Below, piece by piece: positions 28,324-42,281 of a stretch of 64,000 nt of DNA. Source of the stretch: Sva-07 sp963717385. Its GTDB lineage: Bacteria; Actinomycetota; Acidimicrobiia; Acidimicrobiales; Ilumatobacteraceae. Within the stretch, counting starts at the first letter, position 1. Each line of letters starts with the position of its first letter. Position numbers and translations under genes: made by a program. The notes under the pieces were generated by a model that saw only the letters and a program-made list of their open reading frames with translations, searched no databases and was not told where the DNA came from. The DNA is taken from assembly GCA_963717385.1 (NCBI GenBank), contig CAVQWE010000018.1:1-64000 (forward strand), in the 5' to 3' direction.

Positions 28324-29242
28324 TCAACGCGGAATGCTGCCGCTGTCGTCGACGATTGCCTCGCGAACGAACGGGCCCGACTCGTCGTAGGACACGACCG
28401 GAACCTCGGGTTCGGCACGCCGCACCACGAACCGACGCATCGGCGACTGACGAGCTTCGACGACTTCTTCTTCGAGCACGGTGAACCGCATACCGCCCAC
28501 CAGGTCGGTGATCAGATTGAACAACGTGGCGAAGAGCACTGCGAGTCCGGTGAGCCCGATCACCAGGAACAGCCCGGCGATCCAGGCGTTGTGGTAGATC
28601 TCGCCACCGTTGAACTCGAACGACGACCAGCCGAACGACTCGAAGAAGCGCTCGACGTTGTCGACGGTGCCCGTGGCATAGGCCACGTTCCAGAGCAGCA
28701 CCCCAGCGGTGAGCACGATCAGATACAACACGACGTTGGCGACGAACGCGATCTTGAACACGCTCCACGGGTCGACGTGACGCACCACTCGGGTGACACG
28801 TCGCACACGAGGCTTACGGCCCAGCATCCGCGGCACGTTCATCGGCAACGGGAACGGGGCTGGGTCGTATTCGGCGGACCTCTTGGGTCGCCGGATCGCC
28901 GACGAGGTGTCGTCCTGGGGAGCCAGGGCGACGATCGGGCCGTCGATGTCGGCTCGGCGGAGCTCGTCGAGCAGGTCGTCGCTCACGTCGGGTGAGTCAT
29001 CCCGGCGGGCGATCAGCGGGTCGTCTGCGCCAGCGTTGACCGGCTCGTCGTCGAGCGTCGTCTTCGACATCGTCATCGCCTTCGTCGGTCGCAATGACGA
29101 TCTCAGGGAGCTCATACGACTCGAACTCGTCGTCGAGTTCAGGCTCCGACTCGGAAGCGTCGTGGTCGAGCGCATCGTCATCGAGCACGTCGTCATCGAG
29201 CGCGAGCGCATCGACATCGAGGTCGTCCTCGGTCTTGCTCAT
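28324..29242 (-). CDS. DUF3566 membrane protein, one frameshift
   Basis: About 305 aa after repair. The long N-terminal region is very acidic (LALDDDVLDDDALDHDASES). The C-terminal third is the DUF3566 domain: WSVFKIAFVANVVLYLIVLT, the luminal segment YATGTVDNVERFFESFG and the second helix AGLFLVIGLTGLAVLFATLF with NLITDLVGGMRFTVLEE. The frame slips near 29055 (GACGAC[G]CTCGAC). In actinobacteria this gene sits between gyrA and tRNA-Ile (Rv0007 position), as here. The family is linked to the membrane and possibly cell division, but its biochemical role is unknown. Confidence 0.85.
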
Positions 29243-29289
29243 CTCCACGAGTGTAGGCACGGTGGCGGGAAACGAACCGTCACGTGCGC

Positions 29290-29604
29290 TCAAGGAGCAT
29301 CGGTTGCAGCGGCTGACGCAGTGGCCTCACCGACGCGAACGACCACGGTCACCGATCCCTGGTCGGATGTCGAGTTGTAGGCAACCAGCTCGGCGTCGTA
29401 GCGCTCGACGAGCTCCAACGCAGCACGACGACCACCCTCCAGCGACGCCAGCGCTGCGGCATCTGCAGCAGTCTGCGCGCGGGTGCGATCGATCATCCGA
29501 CCGCCCGCCGCCACCAGCGCTGCCGACATCGTGATGAACAGCACCGCTGCGATCATCACGACCATGACCACTGCCTGGCCCCGATCGTCTCTTGACGTCG
29601 ACAT
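29290..29604 (-). CDS. TadE/TadG-like pilus-assembly or secreted protein
   Basis: 104 aa from ATG 29604. The start MSTSRDDRGQAVVMVVMIAA and the following hydrophobic run then RMIDRTRAQTAADAAALASL are the signature of TadE/TadG-like minor pseudopilins (the DRGQA... and Q-TAADAAALA pattern). Normally such genes sit within a tad pilus operon; here it stands alone between gyrA and DUF3566. It may be processed by a prepilin-type peptidase; its function in isolation is unclear. Confidence 0.75.
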   Translation of the reverse strand: MSTSRDDRGQAVVMVVMIAAVLFITMSAALVAAGGRMIDRTRAQTAADAAALASLEGGRRAALELVERYDAELVAYNSTSDQGSVTVVVRVGEATASAAATDAP

Positions 29605-29675
29605 CTCACACCTCCGTGTAGTGGGACACGGCGACGTCATGTCGCAAGCAGCGGCACGTTCGCCGCGAGCGCAGA

Positions 29676-32129
<2,454 letters not shown>

Positions 32130-32144
32130 GTGAGGTCAATCGGT

Positions 32145-34175
<2,031 letters not shown>

Positions 34176-34363
34176 TCGTACCTCGATACTTCTGGCTGTC
34201 TGGCGGACATGCCCCGTTGAGGCATGTGGTGATTGGCATCCAGTGCGGTCGGCCGGGCCTCGACCCGAGGGTCAAAACAGCGCCCACACTGGTTTGCGAG
34301 TGTGTTCCAGCCTACCAGCGCGGTGTCACAGAGATGGGGAGGGGTCGACCCGCGCGGCGTGGG

Positions 34364-34660
34364 TCAACGCCCTCGCGCGACCCGTACCTCGACGCGGTCG
34401 ACGTGCACACCTGCGACCTCGGCGAGGCGAGACGTGATCGTGCCCGACAAGAACTTCACCTGGGTCGCCCACGCTGGTTCATCGGCCTCGACGGTGAGCA
34501 CACCGTTGTCGAGGCGAACAGGGCGGACATGCGCCGCCACGGTGTCGCCAACCGCATCGTCCCAACGCCCGAAGACCCCGCCGATCTGGATGCGGTCGGT
34601 GCCGCGCAACGATTTCATGATGCCGTCGAGCGACTTCGAGATCGGCATCGGGTCGGACAC
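34364..34660 (-). CDS. DUF721 protein (DciA-like)
   Basis: 98 aa from GTG 34660 (VSDPMPISKSLDG), or ATG 34648. The domain SLDGIMKSLRGTDRIQIGGV, then WDDAVGDTVAAHVRPVRLDN and EPAWATQVKFLSGTI is DUF721. Homologues next to recF-gyrB are standard in actinobacteria; the family includes DciA, the proposed replicative-helicase loader or operator in bacteria lacking DnaC. A role with DnaB at the origin is therefore plausible. It lies 81 bases after recF. Confidence 0.85.
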   Translation of the reverse strand: MSDPMPISKSLDGIMKSLRGTDRIQIGGVFGRWDDAVGDTVAAHVRPVRLDNGVLTVEADEPAWATQVKFLSGTITSRLAEVAGVHVDRVEVRVARGR

Positions 34661-34740
34661 GACCGTCAACCTACTTGCCGCACGGTCGGCTCCCCCGAGC
34701 GATGAGCCAACCGCACCCCCAGGCCCGCTTCGCTCATCGG

Positions 34741-35823
34741 TCAGGGACCGATGACCTGGCCCGCTCGCACACGGAGGATTCGATCCGCTCGTGCAGCGGG
34801 AGGAAGCTCGCTGGCGGTGGTGATGACCACTTGACCAGCGGGGAGGTGGTCGAGCAGCGCTGTGGCTCGATGATCGTCGAGTTCCGAGAGCACATCGTCG
34901 AGCACCAGCACCGGTGCGGACCCGGTGCGTTCGGTGACCAGCCGGTGACCGGCCAGGCGAAGTGCGAGCGCCAACGTTCGTTGTTCGCCCTGCGACGCAT
35001 GCGTACGACTCGGCAGACCCGCGATCGACAGCGTCAATTCGTCGCGATGCGGCCCCACGGTGCTGACGCCTCGACGCAGATCCAGCGTGCGGGCATCGCT
35101 CAGCGCAGCAGCGAGACCAGTGGTCCTCCACGCCGGCTCGTAGTGCAGATCGACGGCGGTCGGGATGCCGGCCAGTTGTTCGTACGCCTCGTGAACCATC
35201 GGTGCCAGTCGAGCGACCAACGTGGCACGCGCGTAACCGAACTGATCGGCGATCTCGGCGAACTTGGCGTCCCAGACGTCGAGCGTCACCTCGATGTCGT
35301 CGGTGAGGCGCCCACCGGCTTGCTTGAGCAGTGTGTTGCGTTGCCGCACGATTCGATCGACCTCGAGGCGGATCGCGTCGTACTTCACAGCGAGGGCCAC
35401 GAGCGTGTCGTCCATGAAGCGTCGACGATCGCCAGGGCTGCCTTTCACCAGGATCAGATCATCCGGTGAGAACACGGTCACCCGAACGGTTCCCAGCAGG
35501 TCGCGCACCCGTTGCAGTCGCTGGCGGTTCACCTGCACCCGATTGCGACCGGCTCCTGCGAGTTCGATCTCGATCAGGCTCTCCCTGGCGTCGTCGTCGA
35601 CCACGGTGGCCCGGATGATCGCCGTGTCGGCGCCGACTCGTACCAGTGCATCCCCCGGCGCCGACCGAAAGCTGCTGAGCGTGGCCAGGAAGGCCAGTGC
35701 CTCAGCAAGATTCGTCTTGCCCTGCCCGTTGTCACCGATGACCGCGGTGGTCCCCGACGTCAACTCGAAGGACCCCGAGACGTAGTTGCGGAAATCGACG
35801 AGCTCGAGATGCGAGATGATCAA
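34741..35823 (-). CDS. recF: DNA replication/repair protein RecF
   Basis: 360 aa. SMC-like ATPase that binds gapped DNA and helps load RecA. Walker A is GDNGQGKTNLAEAL at residue ~31, the signature is HASQGEQRTLALALRL and Walker B is APVLVLDDVLSELDDHR. It starts four bases after the dnaN stop (35827), so dnaN-recF are co-transcribed. No frameshift. Confidence 0.96.
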   Translation of the reverse strand: MIISHLELVDFRNYVSGSFELTSGTTAVIGDNGQGKTNLAEALAFLATLSSFRSAPGDALVRVGADTAIIRATVVDDDARESLIEIELAGAGRNRVQVNRQRLQRVRDLLGTVRVTVFSPDDLILVKGSPGDRRRFMDDTLVALAVKYDAIRLEVDRIVRQRNTLLKQAGGRLTDDIEVTLDVWDAKFAEIADQFGYARATLVARLAPMVHEAYEQLAGIPTAVDLHYEPAWRTTGLAAALSDARTLDLRRGVSTVGPHRDELTLSIAGLPSRTHASQGEQRTLALALRLAGHRLVTERTGSAPVLVLDDVLSELDDHRATALLDHLPAGQVVITTASELPPAARADRILRVRAGQVIGP

Positions 35824-35826
35824 CGG

Positions 35827-36930
35827 TTACGGCACCCGAACGGGCATCAGCAGGTACAGATACTCGTCACGACCGACGCCACGCAGGACGGCGGGTTTCA
35901 TTGGATCCATGGTGGCAAGCGTCACGTCGTCGGCGTCGATCGCGTCGATGCCCGCAGCCAGGTAGTCGGGGTTGAACGCCACGGTCATCTCGGCGCCGTC
36001 GTAGTTGGCGTCGATCTCTTCGACGGCGTTGCCGACGTCTTGGGTGATGGCAGTCAGTTGCACCGTGTCACCACCGAGGGTGAGTCGAACGGGTGTCGAG
36101 TCCTGCGCCAGGATCTTCACGCGGCGAATCGCCTCGATCATGTCGGCCTTGCCGACGGTGAGCAGGTTGGGATAACTCGAGGGGAGCAGGTTGCGATAGT
36201 TCGGGAACTCACCCTCGATCAGCCGGGTGCTCAACCGGGTGCCTCCTGCTTCGAAGGTGGCTTCGCGTTCGCCGAGACGGACCTGAAGCTCCTCGACGTC
36301 GCCGAGCAAACGCTGCAGTTCGCTGAGCGCGCGCCCCGGAATCAGGACCTTCTGGCCAGATGCGAGCACGCCAGTGTCGGGAAGATCGCGGACTGCGAGC
36401 CGGTACGAGTCGGTCGCCACCATCCGCAGACCATCGTCGTCGGAAGCCAACAACACACCGGTCAAGACCGCACGGGCATCATCGGTCGAGGCTGCGCGCA
36501 CGACCTGGCGGAGTGCGTCGGCCATCGCTGCTGCGGGCAAGGTGACCGCTTCGGCGGCAGGTTCGGCCTGACTCGGATAGTCGTCGAGCGACAGCGGGCG
36601 AACGGAGAACTGTGACCGGCCGGCACTGATGGACATCTCGTCGTCGCCCAACTCGACCTGGACGGCACCGGCAGGCAATGCCTTGACGATGTCGCCGACC
36701 AGACGGGCAGGGACCACCGCTGCGCCATCGCGCTCACCGCCGACGTCGACGCTGAGCCGGATCGTCAGTTCGAGGTCGGTGCCGGTGACGGTGAGGGTGT
36801 CACCGACGATTTCCATTCGGACTCCGGCGAGCACCGGCAGGGTGCCGGTGCGGTTCGTCGCCGCACGTCCGGCGGAGCCGACGGCGTCGGCAAGGACATC
36901 ACGTTCGCAACGAAACTTCACAGTGGGCAC
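35827..36930 (-). CDS. dnaN: DNA polymerase III sliding clamp (beta subunit)
   Basis: 367 aa, full length. Three clamp-fold repeats are seen, with MKFRCERDVL-like start (MPTVKFRCERDVLADAVGS), middle segments such as VLIPGRALSELQRLL and EGEFPNYRNLLPSSYPN, and the C-terminal RDEYLYLLMPVRVP that forms the hydrophobic partner-binding cleft. It clamps polymerase III on DNA and also docks RecF-linked and mismatch proteins. Intact; dnaA lies 235 bases upstream. Confidence 0.97.
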   Translation of the reverse strand: MPTVKFRCERDVLADAVGSAGRAATNRTGTLPVLAGVRMEIVGDTLTVTGTDLELTIRLSVDVGGERDGAAVVPARLVGDIVKALPAGAVQVELGDDEMSISAGRSQFSVRPLSLDDYPSQAEPAAEAVTLPAAAMADALRQVVRAASTDDARAVLTGVLLASDDDGLRMVATDSYRLAVRDLPDTGVLASGQKVLIPGRALSELQRLLGDVEELQVRLGEREATFEAGGTRLSTRLIEGEFPNYRNLLPSSYPNLLTVGKADMIEAIRRVKILAQDSTPVRLTLGGDTVQLTAITQDVGNAVEEIDANYDGAEMTVAFNPDYLAAGIDAIDADDVTLATMDPMKPAVLRGVGRDEYLYLLMPVRVP

Positions 36931-37165
36931 TTCTCCTCATGCAGGGATGTCTCAATGTTCAATGTCAGTAGTAGGTGCTGTGGATTGGGGACAACCACGC
37001 GTCGTTGCAGCGTAGGGCGGTTGTGAACGTCCACATGGGATGGGCGCTCGATCCCCACCTCGCGAATTCCACGCGTGTGGCTCGGTGGACAAGGTCGCGA
37101 TGTCCACCGCGAATCCCGTGTTGTCCCTGCTGCGTCCCCAACGTTGTGCTTTTCGGTGGTGGAGA
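36931..37165. promoter_or_regulatory. dnaA-dnaN intergenic region with degenerate DnaA boxes
   Basis: This 235-base gap precedes dnaN. It has several near-matches to the DnaA box: TGTGGATTG at 36979-36987, ACGTCCACA at 37028-37036, GGTGGACAA at 37084-37092 and TGTCCACCG from 37101. In several actinobacteria the origin lies in this interval. Matches here are weaker than those upstream of dnaA, so it may share origin function or control dnaN. Confidence 0.45.
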
Positions 37166-38564
37166 TCATGCTTTGAGCTGCTGCAACAGGTCGGTGACCT
37201 GGTCGTAGATCTGTTTGCGCTCGCTCATCAGACGCTGGATCTTTTCGTTGGCGTGGATCACGGTGGTGTGATCGCGGCCACCGAACAAGCGGGCGATCGC
37301 GGGGTAGCTCAGATCGGTCAGTTCGCGGAACACGTACATTGCGATCTGACGTGCGGTGACCAGCGGGCGTTGCCGGCTGCGTCCTTTGAGGTCCTCGACC
37401 GGGAATTTCAAGATGGTGGCGATGTCGGCCAGTAGCTCGTCGTCGGTTCGGGTCTTGGGCTTGTTGTCGGTGAGGAGATCGGCGAGCTGGGTCTCTGCGA
37501 GATCGGTGGTGATCGGCACCTGGTTGAGGCTGGCGTAGGCGGTGACACGGATCAGTGCACCTTCGAGTTCGCGGATGTTGGTGGCGATGTTGGTGGCGAT
37601 GAACTCGAGGGTGTCGTCGGGAACGAGCACCCGGTCGCGCTCGGACTTGTTGCGCAAGATGGCGAGACGTGTCTCGAGGTCGGGCGGCTGGATGTCGGTG
37701 ATCAGGCCCCACTTGAACCGCCCGCGAAGGCGTTCTTCGAGCGTGGGGATGGCGTCGGGCATCCGATCCGATGAGATCACGACCTGCTTGTTGGCGCCGT
37801 GCAGCGAATTGAACGTGTGGAAGAACTCCTCTTGGAGCCCTTCCTTGCCGGCGATGAACTGGATGTCGTCGATCAGCAGCACGTCGATGTCGCGATAGCG
37901 GCGCCGCAGCGAGTTCGTGGTGTTCTGGCGGATCGCGTCGACGTACTCGTTCATGAACGTCTCGGTGGAGACGTAGCGGACCTCGTGGTGTTGGTAGTTC
38001 GAGTGGACGTAGTGACCGATCGCGTGGAGCAGGTGGGTCTTGCCGAGCCCTGCTGATCCGTAGATGAACAGCGGGTTGTAGCTACGCGCCGGGGTTTCGG
38101 CCACGCGAAGTGCTGCAGCCAACGCAAATTGGTTGGATGCGCCCTTCACGAAGGTCTCGAAGGTGTACCGAGGGTTCAGCCCGGCTTCGTCGAGCATGAG
38201 CGAACGTGCGGCTCGCGGCGTTCGGCGACTGAGTCTGCTCGATGGTGTCACCAGCGGTGTCGCGGGTGTCGTTGATGTCGCCCACCGTGCCGGTGGTGTC
38301 GCTCGAGGCACTGTCCGCGGCCTCGACATCGATCTCGACCGTGCGATGGCCCTCGTTGGCGTCTTGGAGCGCTTCGGTGACCAACGGGAGGTAGCGCGTC
38401 ATGATCCGGTCACGCACATAGGCGCTCGGTGCGAGCAATCGGAGCGTGTCGTCGGCGGACGGGAGTGGCGAAACGTCTTGGAATGTCGAGAACCAGACCG
38501 ATTCAGCGAGCTGTGAACGCAGCGACAGCGTCACCTGTGTCCACACGTCTGCGCTGTCTGTCAC
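37166..38564 (-). CDS. dnaA: chromosomal replication initiator DnaA, one frameshift
   Basis: About 465 aa after repair. Domain I is VTDSADVWTQVTLSLRSQLA, then an acidic linker. Domain III is the AAA+ part with Walker A GSAGLGKTHLLHAIGHY, Walker B DIDVLLIDDIQFIAGK and the sensor VISSDRMP. Domain IV has the DnaA signature FGGRDHTTVIHANEKI. The start GTG 38564 (after GGGAGA) matches the usual M/VTDSA beginning better than ATG 38612. The frame slips near 38204 (ACG[T]TCGCTC), between linker and RYTFETF. A broken dnaA would be lethal, so I take this as a base-call error. Confidence 0.95.
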
Positions 38565-38899
38565 CTGAGTCTCCCGAACATCGCCAACAGCGGTCCACAC
38601 CGTTGTCCACATGATGTGGACATGTCGGTGACCGACTGCGGGAGCGAGAACCTAGCACGAAGATCTCCAGTGGAAAACTTGACAGAGATCTGATCTTGAT
38701 CGGGCCGATAGTGCTCGCACGCTGGTACGACGTCACTGCACCTCGCTTGTGGACAACTTACATCGATGTGGTTTGACCGGCATGGTTGGCGCACGTGTGC
38801 ACGTGCCTCTAGCCTTGCCAGGTCAGTCCGTGAGGCGCGCGCCCGATCTTGGCGCTCGTCGACGGAGCATGATTCGCCTCGAACCATCCGGAGTCAACC
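38565..38899. other. probable oriC region between dnaA and rpmH
   Basis: Gene-free, with DnaA boxes of the actinobacterial type: TTGTCCACA at 38603-38611, TGTGGACAT at 38615-38623, TGTGGACAA at 38748-38756, and weaker sites such as GGTCCACAC at 38592-38600. The two boxes at 38603 and 38615 are inverted and adjacent. AT-richer patches (TGGAAAACTTGACAGAGATC, and TGATCTTGATC) at about 38671-38701 could unwind. Replichore strands diverge here: dnaA-gyrA minus, rpmH-parB plus. Confidence 0.7.
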
Positions 38900-39034
38900 G
38901 TGAAGCGCACTTACCAGCCCAACAATCGCCGCCGAGCCCGCAAGCACGGCTTTCGTGCGCGCATGAGCACTCGTGCTGGTCGGGCAGTGCTGAAGTCCCG
39001 TCGGGCCAAGGGCCGCGCCCGCCTCTCCGCTTGA
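38900..39034 (+). CDS. rpmH: 50S ribosomal protein L34
   Basis: 44 aa, too short for most gene finders: VKRTYQPNNRRRARKHGFRA then RMSTRAGRAVLKSRRAKGRA. Start GTG 38900 with GGAG at 38890-38893; stop TGA 39032-39034. L34 is a tiny basic protein of the large subunit, and rpmH-rnpA is one of the most conserved gene pairs in bacteria. It overlaps the TTG start of rnpA. Confidence 0.97.
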   Translation: MKRTYQPNNRRRARKHGFRARMSTRAGRAVLKSRRAKGRARLSA

Positions 39035-39367
39035 TCGACCGGGTCCGCGAACGCGACGCCTTCGTCCGCCTCCGGCGAGATGGGGTTCGGGTCCGGACCG
39101 ATCCATTGTGGTGTTCGTTCGTTCTCGATCCCGACCTGGTGCCTCCACAGGTGGCGTTCGCCATCGGTCGCGCCGTCGGCTCCGCCGTGCTCCGAAATCG
39201 ACTTCGTCGACGCCTTCGCGCTGTACTGCGCTCATCCGACGTCCCGCCGGGGCTGTATCTCATCGGCGCCCGACCTCTCGCCTGCGAACAAACGTTCGCC
39301 GAAGTTGGAGCAAGCGGTGCAGTCGATGTTGACCAAGATCGATCGTCGAACGATGTCGTCACCATGA
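39031..39367 (+). CDS. rnpA: ribonuclease P protein component, one frameshift
   Basis: About 111 aa after repair. It helps the RNase P RNA trim tRNA 5' ends. The start is TTG 39031 overlapping the rpmH stop (TTGA), giving LIDRVRERDAFVRLRRDG. The RNP signature is VGSAVLRNRLRRRLRAVLR. Near 39303 one extra base (GAA[G]TTGGAG) breaks the frame; the repaired end is LEQAVQSMLTKIDRRTMSSP with stop at 39367. It overlaps yidD by ATGA. Confidence 0.92.
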
Positions 39368-39654
39368 CGTGGACGCAGCGACGTGCGTTGTCGTGGATCG
39401 AGGCCTATCAGCGTGCGTTTGCCGGTCGCCCGTCGCCCTGCAGGTTCTACCCCACCTGCTCGAACTATGCGCACGAGGCGTTCGAAGTCCATGGCACCAC
39501 CCGTGGTGGATGGTTGACGTTCACCCGTCTGCTGCGGTGTCGTCCACTCGGGCCCAGCGGGTTCGACCCGGTTCCCGAATCGTCGCCGACCGCCGGCGCA
39601 CCTGGTGCGGACCTTCTGGCTGCGCCCTCCCCCGACGTCCGAGAGGTCGACTGA
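39364..39654 (+). CDS. yidD: membrane protein insertion efficiency factor YidD
   Basis: 96 aa. Core motif SWIEAYQRAFAGRPSPCRFY then PTCSNYAHEAFEVHG and GGWLTFTRLLRCRPLGPSG, with the conserved cysteines of the family. YidD sits at the inner membrane and helps YidC insert proteins. It has a longer C-terminal tail (PESSPTAGAPGADLLAAPS) than the usual ~70 aa. Coupled by ATGA to rnpA and four bases before yidC. Confidence 0.93.
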   Translation: MTWTQRRALSWIEAYQRAFAGRPSPCRFYPTCSNYAHEAFEVHGTTRGGWLTFTRLLRCRPLGPSGFDPVPESSPTAGAPGADLLAAPSPDVREVD

Positions 39655-39658
39655 GTCG

Positions 39659-40822
39659 ATGTTCGAGATTCCTGCCGCCCTGTTGTCGTGGTTCTACGGG
39701 CTGACCAACAGCTACACGATCGCGATCGCGATTGATCGCTGCTGTCGTGATGGCGATCACGACGCCGCTGACGCTCAAGAGCACCAAGGGAATGCTCGAG
39801 ATGCAGAAGTTGGCGCCCGAGATGCGCAAGTTGCAGAACGAGTACCGCAACGACCGCACCAAGCTCAACGAAGAGATGATGAAGCTCTACCAAGAGCACA
39901 AGGTCAACCCCATGGCCTCGTGTCTGCCGCTCCTGGCGCAGGCGCCGGTGTTCTACATCATGTTCCGGGTGCTTCGCGGCATGGCCTACGAGCCGGTCGG
40001 CGCAGCGCGGCCGGTCTCCGACGCGGTGTGGGCGGCGTTCAGACCGACCCAGACGAGATCGCCAATCCAGGATTCATTCCCCGGTATCTGTCGGTGGACT
40101 CGGCGCTCTACGAGTCGCTCTTCGGCAAGCAGTCGATCATGTCGCTCGGTCTCGACTCGTCGAAGTCGGCCGCCGAGGCCGTCGCCGACGGGTTCGGAAC
40201 CGGTATCTGGTACGTCCTGCTCGTGGTGCTGCTGGCGGTGCTGTACTTCGTCCAGCAGCGCATGGTTGCCGCTCGGGCATCGATCAGCCCGACGATGTCG
40301 GCGGGTCAAGCGAAGTTGATGCAGTACCTGCCGGTGTTCTTTGCGATCTTCCAGATCTTCTTCCTGGCCGCACTGGTCGTGTACTACCTGTTCCAGACGG
40401 TGTTCCGCATTCTGCAGCAGGCCTACATCACCCGTGCCTTCTACGGCCATGACGAGTCGCTCGGCCGCCAGGCCCAGCGTGCCGGCGAGGCCGCTCGCGA
40501 GGAAGCCAAGAAGAATCCCGACGGCGGCGGCGGGTTCTTTGCGCAGGCCAAGCGCGATCTTGCCGGACCGACTCCTGACGCCAAGGGCTCCGGATCGTCC
40601 AAGAAGGCGGCGCAGAAGGACGCCAAGAAGCCAGCACCGAAGCCGGCGCCGACCACGAGCAAGCGGGTCACGCCGCCGAAGAACCGCCCGACACCTTCAT
40701 CGGGAGCCAAGGGTCGGCCGACACCGACTCGCCAAGAGGCACAGGCCAACAAGTCGAACAAATCGAAGTCGTCGAAGCCGTCCAAGGGCTCGAAGTCGTC
40801 GAAGCCGAAAACGTCCGAGTAA
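39659..40822 (+). CDS. yidC: membrane protein insertase YidC/Oxa1, two frameshifts
   Basis: 387 aa (net frame unchanged). The N-terminus is MFEIPAALLSWFYGLTNSYT. The repaired middle is IAAVVMAITTPLTLKSTKGM, EYRNDRTKLNEEMMKLYQEH and NPMASCLPLLAQAPVFYIMF, the Oxa1 core. Later helices are WYVLLVVLLAVLYFVQQRM and YLPVFFAIFQIFFLAALVVYY. The tail is Lys/Pro/Ala-rich and basic (ribosome-contacting). The frame goes out near 39733 (one extra A in GCGATTGATC) and returns near 40044, where a C seems lost (TTC[C]AGACC). It inserts proteins with or without SecYEG. Confidence 0.93.
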   Translation: MFEIPAALLSWFYGLTNSYTIAIAIDRCCRDGDHDAADAQEHQGNARDAEVGARDAQVAERVPQRPHQAQRRDDEALPRAQGQPHGLVSAAPGAGAGVLHHVPGASRHGLRAGRRSAAGLRRGVGGVQTDPDEIANPGFIPRYLSVDSALYESLFGKQSIMSLGLDSSKSAAEAVADGFGTGIWYVLLVVLLAVLYFVQQRMVAARASISPTMSAGQAKLMQYLPVFFAIFQIFFLAALVVYYLFQTVFRILQQAYITRAFYGHDESLGRQAQRAGEAAREEAKKNPDGGGGFFAQAKRDLAGPTPDAKGSGSSKKAAQKDAKKPAPKPAPTTSKRVTPPKNRPTPSSGAKGRPTPTRQEAQANKSNKSKSSKPSKGSKSSKPKTSE

Positions 40823-40880
40823 TCCTCGTGACCTGTGCGCATTCGCGCCGGTCACACTGCAGCAGAAAGCGAAGCATCAC

Positions 40881-41751
40881 ATGGAGTGGGTCGAAACCAC
40901 CGCGAAGACCATCGACGAGGCCAGAGAAGCGGCGCTCGATCAGCTCGGTGTGGGCGCCGACGAGGCCGAATTCGACGTGCTCGAGGAGCCGCGTCCTGGA
41001 CTGTTCGGACGCATGCGTGGTGAGGCTCGACTTCGTGCTCGGGTGCGCCCGACACCGGTGCGTCCCAAGCAGGAGCGCCGCCGCAAGGGGGGCCGCTCCG
41101 ACAAGTCGTCGAAGCCGTCGACGGCGCCCGCATCGGCGGCAGCTGCGCCTGCAACCGAACCAGAGACGACCGCATCCGCCGACGAGAAGGCACCGGCTCG
41201 TGGTTCGCGCCGGACATCCAACAACAAGCAGAAGAACAGCAAGCAGAACGAGGAACAGCCCATGAGCAACGACGACCGCCCCGAATCCACCGTCACTCCC
41301 GATGAAGTCGGTGCCGCTGCGGTGGCGTTCATGGATGGGCTCACCGAAGCCTTCGGCTTCGATGGCACCTCCGAGCTGAGCGTTGACGGACTCGAACTCG
41401 AACTCAACGTCACCGGCTCCGAACTCGGCTTGCTCGTGGGCCCAGGCGGCCGCACGCTCAACGCAGTGCAGGATCTTGCCCGCGTCGCAGCCCAGCGTCG
41501 CCTGGGAGATCACGAGACGCGCTTGCGTATCGACGTCGCTGGCTACCGCGAACGGCGCGAAGCTGCCCTGTCGAAGTTTGCTCGCGATGTCGCCGAGCAG
41601 GTTCGTGCCAGCGGCTCGCCCCGATCCCTCGAGGCGATGAGCTCGTGCGGACCGCAAGGTCGTTCACGACGTGCTCAACGATGAGGACGGCGTAGCGAGT
41701 CGTTCGGTCGGCGAGGATCCCGACCGTCGCATCATCGTCGACCCCGCCTGA
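40881..41751 (+). CDS. khpB: RNA-binding protein KhpB (Jag/EloR), one frameshift
   Basis: About 289 aa. The Jag N-domain is MEWVETTAKTIDEAREAALD then VLEEPRPGLFGRMRGEARLR. A Lys/Ala/Pro linker follows, then the KH domain (LVGPGGRTLNAVQDLARVAA, here in place of the GxxG helix) and the R3H domain ending in DVLNDEDGVASRSVGEDPDR. The frame slips at about 41646 (TCG[T]GCGGAC). KhpB works with KhpA as an RNA chaperone controlling cell-wall elongation. yidC-khpB-rsmG-parA is the conserved order. Confidence 0.9.
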
Positions 41752-41760
41752 TCGCGCACG

Positions 41761-42281
41761 GTGAGCGGGTACGCGGCCCCGGCATTGGTCACGGCACTCG
41801 AAGATGCGCAGCGTCTCGGCTTCCTCGGCGCGCGTCCGATTCCTGAAGTGATCGCCCACGCACGCGGGTTCGTTCGTGCGCTTGCTGAGCACCCTCGGTT
41901 GGAACCGTGCTGGACCTCGGCGCTGGTGGCGGAATTCCAGGACTCGTGATCGCGCATGATCGTCCCGATCTCGCGGTGACGATGCTCGACCGACGCGCCA
42001 AGCGAACCGATGCACTCGAACGTGTCGTCCGGCGACTGGGCTGGGGCGATCGGGTCTCGGTGGTCTGCCAGGACGTTGCCGGGTTCGAGCCGATCGTTCT
42101 GTTCGACTCGATCGTCGCACGCGGCTTCGGCCCACCAGAGTTCACCCTGGAGACAGCGGCGCGCCTCGTTGCACCGGGAGGCCCCATCGTGATCAGCGAA
42201 CCACCCGGGGCGGATCGCTGGGACATCTCGTTGCTCGATCGGGTGGGACTACGACGCGTCGATCATCCGCTCGTCCGATGA
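41761..42281 (+). CDS. rsmG: 16S rRNA m7G527 methyltransferase RsmG, frameshifted
   Basis: About 173 aa if one missing base near 41892 is restored (HP[.]SVGTVLDLGAGGG). The SAM motif is VLDLGAGGGIPGLVIAHDRP, followed by AVTMLDRRAKRTDALERVV and FDSIVARGFGPPEFTLETAA, all typical of RsmG/GidB. It starts at GTG 41761, nine bases after khpB. The frame stops at 42281 (VDHPLVR), but another frame stays open to ~42396 and contains GLVAVFVSS, resembling the family's last strand, so a second frameshift near 42255 is possible. It methylates 16S rRNA. Confidence 0.85.

Noticed and set aside
39659..40822. Programmed frameshifting in yidC, dnaA or parA
   Set aside because: The breaks are at unrelated positions without slippery heptamers and stem-loops, and many unrelated genes are affected, so technical error is simpler.
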